Origin: a virus
Direction: 5' to 3' (one strand)
Virus record (IMG/VR): IMGVR_UViG_3300003322_000890
Span: 1 to 33,397 of that record
Length of the DNA: 33,397 nt
The position numbers and the translations under genes are program-made. The notes beneath the pieces were generated by a model that was not told where the DNA came from, made no database searches, and worked only from the letters and a program-made list of their open reading frames with translations. This document shows, in pieces, positions 28,291 to 33,397 of this stretch. The first letter of the stretch is position 1. Every line of letters starts with the position of its first letter.

Positions 28291-29783
28291 GCACTTCACT
28301 ACGCAGCCCATACCCATACTTTGGTGGTAAGCGAACCATCACGCCTCTTGTATGGGAGCGCTTTGGCGATGTGCGCAACTTCGTGGATCCGTTCTTCGGT
28401 TCAGGTGCACCATTGCTTGGAGCTCCATGGCCAGCCGATAGAACAGAGACCGTGAATGATATAGATGGCCTGCTTTGCAACTTCTGGCGCGCTCTCCAGG
28501 CCGATCCTGAAGCCGTTGCACACCACGCTGATTGGCCAGTGTCAGAGCTTGATCTACACGCTCGGCACCGATGGTTGGTCGATCGCCGTGCTGATACTGA
28601 GCAGCTTCTAGCCAATCCAGAGTATTACGATGCCAAGGCTGCTGGTTGGTGGGTGTGGGGTATTTCTCAGTGGATTGGTTCAGGTTGGTGCCCGCCGCAT
28701 GGTGCGGCATCTGAGAAGATGCCGCACGTTGGCGATGCAGGAATGGGCGTTCATCGGAGGATGAACGCCCATGCAAACCTCTGGAAAGCTCGGCCCGATC
28801 TAAGCAGCAACGGGCGCGGCGATGCCGCGCCCAGACTGGCACACAAGCGGCCACACCTTGGAGGAACCAACACCAACGCTGATGGCACGCCGGGGAAAGC
28901 GGGCGGAAAAGGAATTTTCCGCCCGCGCCTCTCTCAGCAAATGCCGCATCTTGGTGGTGATAGAGACGCGGGGCGCGGCGTGCATCGTAAGAGCCTCAGC
29001 CAGAAGATACCAAAGATTGGTGCCAATGGACACGGTGCAGACAGTATGAGCAGCGGTGTGATGCGCCAAGAGCTGCGAGAGAGCAGCAACCTGCTCGAAT
29101 ACTTCTATGCTTTGGCCGATCGCTTGCGTCGGGTGCGTGTCATCTGTGGTGATTGGTCGCGAGTGCTTGGCCCATCAGTGACGTGGCGCCATGGTCTCAC
29201 GGCCGTGTTTTTGGATCCGCCATACGTGCAAGCCGGCCGCGCTGATGTCTACGGCTTTGAAAGCCGGGTGTTTGACCTGGTGCGAGCATGGGCGCTTGAG
29301 AATGGTGATAACCCGCTGCTCAGGATAGCCATTTGTGGCTACGACTTTGAGATGCCAGAAGGTTGGGAGCTTGTACGCTGGAAGGCTGCAGGCGGCTACA
29401 GCGGCCAAGGTGAAGGCCGAGGCCGCGAAAATGCACACAAAGAGTGCATATGGTTCTCGCCACACTGCATCAATCTAAAAGAGCATGCTTTCGCACAATT
29501 CAATCAGCCGATCAAGGTTGCTGAGACTGCCGACTATGGCCCGCTCTTCGACCTACCAGCCACACCACAACCACCCGCCGCTCTCGCCTCACGCCTTGCG
29601 GCTGTCGGCTGCGAGCTCCATCACGACCCACACAATGACTATGGCTACCACTCAGAGTGGCGCCTAGATGGCCTCAAGGATGGTCCGGCGCTGTTTGGGA
29701 GCTTGGAAGATGTTGAGGAGTGGCTAGAGCCTCGCAAGAAGCGTGCAGAGCCTGCTGAGCAGCTTGAGGAGATGGCAGCGTGA
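28287..29783 (+). CDS. D12-class DNA adenine methylase with hairpin-rich insert
   Basis: The protein has 498 residues from a TTG at 28287 that overlaps the RuvC stop, with GAAGGTGG upstream. PYPYFGGKRT near residues 8-17 and the DPFFGSGA SAM motif are followed, far downstream, by VFLDPPYVQ (about residues 306-314), the D12/Dam-type DPPY catalytic motif. Between them, about residues 135-260 form a repeat-like insert (MPHVGDAGMGVHR, RPHLGG, QMPHLGGDRDAGRGVHR, KIPKIGANGHG). The DNA of the insert carries four perfect hairpins. It should methylate adenines to protect phage DNA; its target site is unknown. Confidence 0.9.
   Translation: MSTSLRSPYPYFGGKRTITPLVWERFGDVRNFVDPFFGSGAPLLGAPWPADRTETVNDIDGLLCNFWRALQADPEAVAHHADWPVSELDLHARHRWLVDRRADTEQLLANPEYYDAKAAGWWVWGISQWIGSGWCPPHGAASEKMPHVGDAGMGVHRRMNAHANLWKARPDLSSNGRGDAAPRLAHKRPHLGGTNTNADGTPGKAGGKGIFRPRLSQQMPHLGGDRDAGRGVHRKSLSQKIPKIGANGHGADSMSSGVMRQELRESSNLLEYFYALADRLRRVRVICGDWSRVLGPSVTWRHGLTAVFLDPPYVQAGRADVYGFESRVFDLVRAWALENGDNPLLRIAICGYDFEMPEGWELVRWKAAGGYSGQGEGRGRENAHKECIWFSPHCINLKEHAFAQFNQPIKVAETADYGPLFDLPATPQPPAALASRLAAVGCELHHDPHNDYGYHSEWRLDGLKDGPALFGSLEDVEEWLEPRKKRAEPAEQLEEMAA
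28702..28926. repeat. cluster of four perfect hairpins inside the methylase gene
   Basis: Stem and loop sizes: 28702-28727 (10 bp, loop TGAGAA), 28743-28772 (13 bp, loop GGAG), 28812-28832 (9 bp, loop GAT), 28899-28926 (12 bp, loop GGAA). All four stems are perfect. They fall in the repeat-like insert of the coding sequence, one per repeat unit. Confidence 0.85.
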
Positions 29784-29935
29784 AAAGCACCATTACCTGT
29801 GTGATGTACTGCCGTGCCTGCCAGGCTGAGCGCAAATGCCGGATGACGCTTGGTGGTAGGTGGGCATGTATGCGCTGCGAGGAGCTTACAGACAAGCTGT
29901 TCAAGACAATTGCCGCGCTTTGGAGATCGTTATGA
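29780..29935 (+). CDS. 51-residue zinc-ribbon-like protein
   Basis: GTG at 29780 overlaps the methylase stop as GTGA, and the stop TGA overlaps the next start as ATGA. The protein has two CxxC pairs (YCRAC and WACMRC) about 18 residues apart, a zinc-ribbon pattern, followed by a short helix. Tight coupling on both sides supports it despite its small size. Function unknown; zinc ribbons of this size often bind nucleic acid or protein. Confidence 0.6.
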   Translation: MKSTITCVMYCRACQAERKCRMTLGGRWACMRCEELTDKLFKTIAALWRSL

Positions 29936-30195
29936 GCCTAGAGCAGCTTGCACTGTGGGATCTGTCACTGCCAATCGACCTGGCCACCACAGGTTGGAAG
30001 CGCCACACCGCCAAGCCAGAATGGCTGGTACATCAGCGCCACGAAGGCGATCCAACCATCGTGACCACAGGCGCAACCTTGGAAGAGACGATCGGCAATG
30101 CTCGGCACTTCAACCAGCTTTTTGCTGAAGCCGACGCAAGGAAGGCTGAAGCGGAGGCCAACAAGCACACCAAACGAAAGAAGGTAGCAGCATGA
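29932..30195 (+). CDS. hypothetical protein
   Basis: The protein has 87 residues from the ATG at 29932, which overlaps the zinc-ribbon gene stop; the longer frame that starts at 29860 is not needed. The core (WKRHTAKPEWLVHQRHEGDPTIVTTGATLEETIGNARHFN) is alpha/beta with a C-terminal charged, Lys/Ala-rich helix. No family is recognised. It ends overlapping the next gene by 4 bases. Confidence 0.58.
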   Translation: MSLEQLALWDLSLPIDLATTGWKRHTAKPEWLVHQRHEGDPTIVTTGATLEETIGNARHFNQLFAEADARKAEAEANKHTKRKKVAA

Positions 30196-30482
30196 CAACC
30201 CAACTCTACACACTTCGCAGCAGGCCACTCAGCGAGATGGAGCGGCTTGAGCTTGACCTACGACGGGCATCAGATGTGCTCAGGTTTACCAAGGAAGATA
30301 ACCGTGTACTGAAGCTCGCCAATAAAAGCTTGGCGCGGATGACATCTCCTGAAGTGACCGATCTGATCGATGCTGTGAAGGCTTGGCGCTCAGCTATCGA
30401 CCCAGGTAGGCCTGATGGTGTGCACGCCGCTGAGCAGCGGCTATTGGCCGCGCTCGCGGCTGTGGAAGAGAGGCAGGAATAA
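30192..30482 (+). CDS. hypothetical coiled-coil protein
   Basis: The protein has 96 residues. It is almost entirely helical, with heptad-like patterns (MERLELDLRRASDVLRFTKEDNRVLKLANKSLARM) typical of a short coiled coil. Start and stop overlap neighbours by 4 and 1 bases. It may be a dimeric accessory protein, but no family is recognised. Confidence 0.58.
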   Translation: MTTQLYTLRSRPLSEMERLELDLRRASDVLRFTKEDNRVLKLANKSLARMTSPEVTDLIDAVKAWRSAIDPGRPDGVHAAEQRLLAALAAVEERQE

Positions 30483-30685
30483 TGCAGGTACGCTTGATCG
30501 GTACCAACAGTGCTGGTGCGTGCTATGAGCAGCTATGGAGCGCTACAGAGCTTGCAGAGCGGTGTGAGCGCTTCACGGCACCACGAATGAAGCTCTTTGT
30601 TGCATGGCTGCGGAGCGCGCCGATAGGCGCGCGATATTCGATGATGACCTTTACCGCTGAGATAGTGGAAGAGAGGCAGGAGTGA
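30482..30685 (+). CDS. small hypothetical protein
   Basis: The protein has 67 residues, beta-rich at the ends (VRLIGTNSAGACYEQLWSA and RYSMMTFTAEIVEERQE) with a short helix between. It overlaps the previous stop by 1 base and the next start by 4. It ends with the same EERQE as the preceding protein, caused by a shared short DNA segment at the overlaps. No family is recognised. Confidence 0.55.
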   Translation: MQVRLIGTNSAGACYEQLWSATELAERCERFTAPRMKLFVAWLRSAPIGARYSMMTFTAEIVEERQE

Positions 30686-31143
30686 GCTACGATTCAAAAG
30701 CAGATACACTTACCCATATTCACCGGGTCAACAGCCTGTTGCTACTTGCCGTGCTGAACCTGCAAACCCGCGCGGTACTGCACGATGAGAGCAAGCTACT
30801 TGAGCCTGAAAAGGCGCTCTTTGATGAGTTTACGCCAAAGCTGAAGGCCAGCACCTACGGCTCAGAGGAGTATAAGGTATTCCTGAAAGAGATGGGTGTG
30901 GCACTTCAGCACCACTACCAGCACAACAGCCACCACCCAGAGCACTATGAGAATGGCATCAACGGCATGAGCTTGCTTGATCTCATAGAGATGCTGTGTG
31001 ATTGGAAAGCAGCGACTGAACGCCACGCTGATGGGTCACTGGCCAAGAGCCTCACTATCAATGCTGAGCGTTTTGGTATCAGCCCACAACTAGCTGAGAT
31101 ACTTGAGAATACAGCCCGCGAAATGGGGTGGATTGATGGATAA
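30682..31143 (+). CDS. DUF5662-like protein
   Basis: The protein has 153 residues from a GTG at 30682. The run VLHDESKLLEPEKALFDEF, then HHYQHNSHHPEHYENGINGMSLLDLIEMLCDWKAATERH matches the DUF5662 family seen in phages and clostridia, whose clustered His and Asp residues suggest a metal-binding, HD-like site. The biochemical role is unknown to me. It overlaps the Xis-like gene start by 8 bases. Confidence 0.75.
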   Translation: MSYDSKADTLTHIHRVNSLLLLAVLNLQTRAVLHDESKLLEPEKALFDEFTPKLKASTYGSEEYKVFLKEMGVALQHHYQHNSHHPEHYENGINGMSLLDLIEMLCDWKAATERHADGSLAKSLTINAERFGISPQLAEILENTAREMGWIDG

Positions 31144-31510
31144 CGACCTGACACAGCGCGCGGCCGAGTTTGCGAGAGATGGGCGTGAGCAAATGACTGA
31201 TACAATCGGCGTGGTGTCACTAGACAAGGCTTGTAAGCTTCTCGGAGGCGACAAGCCTATCTCTCGCGCCACGCTGTACCGGATGATTCGAGCGGGCGTA
31301 CTAGATGCGCGTGGTGATGGGCGGTTGCGTCGTGTGACACTCGAAAGTATCCGCCGCTATAACACAGGAGAGGTCACATGGCACAGAGACGAAAGCGTGG
31401 TACAGGTACGATCCAACACGACACCACGCGGGGTGACTTCATCGCGCGCACGTCGTGTCGATCGCGCACCGGTCGTTTTGCTACCAGGAAAGATGCCGAA
31501 AAGGCGCTAA
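31136..31510 (+). CDS. excisionase-like helix-turn-helix protein
   Basis: The protein has 124 residues from the ATG at 31136 (GGGTGG upstream). VVSLDKACKLLGGDKPISRATLYRMIRAGVLDARGDGRLRRVTLESIRRY is a MerR/HTH_17-type excisionase domain. The gene's last 133 bases overlap the integrase gene in another frame and encode a basic tail (RARRVDRAPVVLLPGKMPKRR). Because the helix-turn-helix directly precedes Int and the overlap is long, this is the likely Xis or integrase regulator. Confidence 0.72.
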   Translation: MDNDLTQRAAEFARDGREQMTDTIGVVSLDKACKLLGGDKPISRATLYRMIRAGVLDARGDGRLRRVTLESIRRYNTGEVTWHRDESVVQVRSNTTPRGVTSSRARRVDRAPVVLLPGKMPKRR

Positions 31511-32457
31511 CAGCCTGGAATGCAGCCATTGCGGCAGGTATGAATCTGGGCGGCTCACGCCAAACCATTCAATACTTTGTGTCGGTTTGGCTGGCTGAGG
31601 TCGCAAAGAATCGTGTCAGTCCGAGCACCTATGAGTTCTATGAACGGCACCTCAATTACATCATTCCCCACATTGGTACAATCGCTGTTGGTGATCTGAC
31701 CGCTGAGCATGTGCAGCGCATGCTGAATGCACTGGCTGAAGCAGGCCTCAGCCCACGGTCGATCGCTCACGTGCGTGCCGTCCTGCGCAACGCACTCAAG
31801 ACCGCTATCAAGTGGCGCTACGTCACTGAGAATGCTGCAAGCCTCGCAGACGCACCACACGTGCCTGAGATGGGCGATCGGACACTTGAGCCTACTGAGA
31901 TGGACGCGCTGTTGTCTATTCTGCCTGGCCATCGTTGGGGTGTGTTCTTTGAGACAATGGCCATTCTCGGCCCGCGTCCAATCGAGCTGATAGAACTGCA
32001 TTGGGCTGATGTTGATCTTGAGGCTGCCACCATCTCTGTTGTAGATAGCAAGACGCCAAGCGGCCGGCGCGGTATACCGCTGCCGCCGCGCCTGGCTGAG
32101 CGCTGGCTATGGCACTGGAAGAATCAGCAGGAAGAGCGATCGGTGCTCGGTGTAAATTGGAAAGAGCATGGCCTTGTCTTTCCATCAGGAGTAGGCACAC
32201 CGATGGGCGAAGACAACCTACGCCGCACTTTCAAGAAGCTGCTGAAGCGCGCCAAGCTGCCAGCTGATATCCAGATCTACGATCTCAGGCGCACTGCTAT
32301 CAGCTGGTGGATTGAAACCGGCGCCGATCCAAGAGCCGCTCAGACGCTGGCCGGCCATTCCACACCTGATGTGACACTTGGTATCTACTCACGCTCTCGC
32401 CTGGAGGCGCAGCGGGTTATGGTGACAGAAGCCGAGCGCCGACGCAAAAGCGGTTGA
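31378..32457 (+). CDS. int: tyrosine-family integrase
   Basis: The protein has 359 residues from an ATG with AGGAGAGG upstream. Residues about 1-60 form an arm-site binding domain, about 65-160 a core-binding SAM-like domain, and 170-350 the catalytic domain with R200 (GPRPIELIEL), K225, R304 (YDLRRT), H327 (LAGHST) and the nucleophile Y337 (GIYSRS). The His of box II is replaced by Tyr301 (YDLRRT instead of HDLRHT), as in some phage integrases. It inserts the phage into a tRNA-Arg gene at the attP 270 bases downstream. Confidence 0.96.
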   Translation: MAQRRKRGTGTIQHDTTRGDFIARTSCRSRTGRFATRKDAEKALTAWNAAIAAGMNLGGSRQTIQYFVSVWLAEVAKNRVSPSTYEFYERHLNYIIPHIGTIAVGDLTAEHVQRMLNALAEAGLSPRSIAHVRAVLRNALKTAIKWRYVTENAASLADAPHVPEMGDRTLEPTEMDALLSILPGHRWGVFFETMAILGPRPIELIELHWADVDLEAATISVVDSKTPSGRRGIPLPPRLAERWLWHWKNQQEERSVLGVNWKEHGLVFPSGVGTPMGEDNLRRTFKKLLKRAKLPADIQIYDLRRTAISWWIETGADPRAAQTLAGHSTPDVTLGIYSRSRLEAQRVMVTEAERRRKSG

Positions 32458-32482
32458 CACCATAGCCCGATGGTGATACAAT
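32454..32482 (+). promoter_or_regulatory. promoter of the ribbon-helix-helix gene
   Basis: TTGACA (32454-32459), 17-base spacer, TACAAT (32477-32482). The -35 lies inside the integrase stop region and includes a TGACACC motif (32455-32461) shared with attP. Direct repeats TATGACAAGGTATGAC follow at about 32486-32501 and may be an operator. Confidence 0.75.
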
Positions 32483-32512
32483 CTGTATGACAAGGTATGA
32501 CGAAAGCACACA

Positions 32513-32716
32513 ATGAGCAAGCGTACAAGCATCCGTATACCAGATGATTTATATGCTCAGCTGGTTGCGCAAGCACAGCGAGAGCGGCGCACGGTAAGCA
32601 ATCTCATTGTGGCACTTTTGGCGGATAGTGTCACCAATAGTGACACCAAGCCCAAAGCAGCACTTGACACCGCGTCAGATATCAGGCAAAATGCCGCATC
32701 AGAAACAGGTAAATAG
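32513..32716 (+). CDS. ribbon-helix-helix (CopG/Arc-type) regulator
   Basis: The protein has 67 residues. SKRTSIRIPDDLYAQLVAQAQRERRTVSNLIVALLADSV is a ribbon-helix-helix domain (strand RTSIRIP, helix, turn, NLIVALL helix). The C-terminal part is disordered. The gene lies between int and attP with its own promoter. It may regulate integration or autoregulate via the direct repeats in its leader. Its 3' end contains the left attP arm repeat. Confidence 0.82.
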   Translation: MSKRTSIRIPDDLYAQLVAQAQRERRTVSNLIVALLADSVTNSDTKPKAALDTASDIRQNAASETGK

Positions 32717-32823
32717 GTCGATGAGCCCCCGTAGCTCAGTGGATAGAGCGACGGTTTCCTAAACCCGCTCTCCGCTCAATCTGGGCAATTCCAACCTATT
32801 CCGAACGCATTCTGATGCGGCAT
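32691..32823. other. attP: tRNA-derived core with symmetric arms
   Basis: A 14-base inverted repeat, ATGCCGCATCAGAA (32691-32704) and TTCTGATGCGGCAT (32810-32823), flanks the 5' half of a tRNA-Arg gene and is centred near 32757, in the anticodon loop. TGACACC copies at 32455, 32641, 32665 and 32871 could be integrase arm-type sites. The integrase gene lies directly upstream. Confidence 0.75.
32725..32765 (+). pseudogene. 5' half of a tRNA-Arg(CCT) gene (attachment core)
   Basis: Acceptor strand GCCCCCG, TA, D-arm GCTC-AGTGGATA-GAGC, then anticodon stem ACGGT, loop TTCCTAA with anticodon CCT, and ACC. From 32766 on, the stem no longer pairs, and no T-arm or acceptor 3' strand follows. It is not a functional tRNA; it is the region of identity with the host target gene. 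Confidence 0.88.
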
Positions 32824-32891
32824 ACACTCATCGTAGTGGTGCCGTGTTTTGCTTTCTGCGTCTGCGATAGTGACACCAGTAAGGACACCAA

Positions 32892-33051
32892 ATGAGCCTC
32901 AAAATTGGCGACAAAGTACGTAAAAGTACGTATCGGCGCATCGCAGCGGACAGGTGTGATTGAGGCGATTGGCCTCCGGGACATCTTCGTCAGGTTGGAG
33001 AACGGCCGGCTCTAGGCTTTCCAGCCGCAGTATGTACGGAAGGTGGGGTAA
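32892..33051 (+). pseudogene. broken KOW/SH3-like small gene
   Basis: The ATG at 32892 starts MSLKIGDKVR, then a 10-base tandem duplication (AAAGTACGTA at 32913-32922 and 32923-32932) shifts the frame to an early stop. Removing one copy restores a frame that continues as IGASQRTGVIEAIGLRDIFV, then RLENGRL, a TAG at 33013-33015, then AFQPQYVRKVG and TAA at 33049. The TAG stands where Trp (LWAFQPQY) would be expected. The intact protein would be a small beta-barrel of KOW type (GxxGxI-V...F.NG..W.F.P..V). Two independent lesions indicate decay. Confidence 0.7.
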
Positions 33052-33054
33052 GCC

Positions 33055-33397
33055 ATGATCAACCTCAAAACGATGCGCACACATGTGTGCGCAGCCACCT
33101 GCCCATCGAAATGGAAGACAGGCGAGCCACAACCACATAGCGAAGTCTGTAACGCACTGCAATCAATCCACCCCGAGGTGTGGGCTTTTGTCGGGCTGAT
33201 GGAAGAACGACTGTGGGCCAATGCCCACAAGCCCGGTTGGAAGCAAGACTATGCCAGCGTTCTGCTCAAGCGCCTGCGAGAAGAGACAGAAGAGCTTGAC
33301 GATGCACTGCTGCCTGATGGAAGCCCAGAGCTGATTGGGCGTGAAGCAGCCGACGTGGCCAATTTTGCAATGATGATCGCCGATGTGTGTGGCGCAT
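33055..33397 (+). CDS. MazG-like nucleotide pyrophosphohydrolase family protein, 3' end cut off by window
   Basis: The first 114 residues are visible. A Cys-containing N-terminus (CAATCPSKW) is followed by a MazG-like helical core: ERLWANAHKPGWKQ, LKRLREETEELDDAL and REAADVANFAMMIADVCG. The EExxE and ExxD acidic positions that bind magnesium in MazG/dUTPase-like NTP pyrophosphohydrolases are present. Such enzymes hydrolyse non-canonical dNTPs or (p)ppGpp-like alarmones in phages. AAGGTGGGG lies upstream of the ATG. It is the first intact gene after attP. Confidence 0.82.
   Translation, partial: MINLKTMRTHVCAATCPSKWKTGEPQPHSEVCNALQSIHPEVWAFVGLMEERLWANAHKPGWKQDYASVLLKRLREETEELDDALLPDGSPELIGREAADVANFAMMIADVCGA

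Noticed and set aside
28115-28615. Minus-strand frame over ruvC and the methylase
   Set aside because: Ser/Arg-rich shadow; both plus-strand genes have intact motifs.
28702-28926. CRISPR array
   Set aside because: The hairpins have different sequences and uneven spacing, and they lie in a translated frame; there is no repeat-spacer structure.
32725-32803. Complete tRNA gene
   Set aside because: Only the 5' half fits; after 32765 the anticodon stem, T-arm and acceptor 3' strand are absent.

Overview
The window reads as about 33 kb of a temperate tailed-phage genome (or prophage-like element). A terminase-portal-capsid late operon on the minus strand faces a lysogeny, replication and integration region on the plus strand. 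I cannot name the host from sequence alone. The half tRNA-Arg(CCT) at the attachment site says only that a bacterial tRNA-Arg gene is the likely target. There is no tape-measure or tail-tube gene here, so the tail module probably lies beyond the left edge.

Layout. Positions 1-17651, minus strand, read right to left: four small leader genes and a 33-aa membrane peptide, TerS, TerL, portal, a ParB-like DGQHR protein, a head morphogenesis protein, a gp10-like head-tail protein, a large protease-scaffold polyprotein (7447-9933), the major capsid protein (6022-7434), several unknown genes, three glycosyltransferases plus a SAM methyltransferase (probable glycan decoration), a DUF1360-like membrane protein and an Asp-box protein running off the left edge. 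An HNH/AP2 endonuclease with its own promoter is inserted on the opposite strand (2721-3194). Positions 17.8-19.8 kb: a secreted or anchored protein and an immunity switch (XRE repressor, Cro-like protein, four CGAA-N6-TTCG operators, two near-consensus promoters). Positions 19.8-31.1 kb, plus strand: small early genes, an HNH protein, a RecT-like protein, a PD-(D/E)XK-like nuclease, RNase H, a primase-helicase, a DNA sliding clamp, a RuvC-like resolvase, a D12-class adenine methylase and a chain of overlapping small genes. Positions 31.1-33.4 kb: Xis-like protein, tyrosine integrase, a ribbon-helix-helix protein, attP, a broken KOW-like gene and a MazG-like gene cut by the right edge.

How the genes work together: the primase-helicase, clamp, annealing protein, RNase H and resolvase form a largely self-supplied replication and recombination module. 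A candidate origin (five direct and five inverted TGGAAGA iterons beside an AT-rich palindrome) lies inside the primase-helicase gene. The repressor, Cro-like protein and operators control lysogeny. Int, Xis and attP control integration. The late operon builds the head.

The most unusual signals are at nucleic-acid level. (1) Two copies of an apparently undescribed structured RNA lie upstream of two late genes (5919-6008, 12721-12809). They share an almost identical core, have covarying outer stems, and carry a CUCC loop that can pair with a GGAGGC hairpin loop at or next to the ribosome binding site. (2) Four perfect hairpins sit in 225 bases of methylase coding sequence. (3) A 12-residue peptide is shared by the capsid and protease-scaffold N-termini. 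(4) The attP carries the 5' half of a tRNA, with 14-bp inverted arms centred on the anticodon loop.
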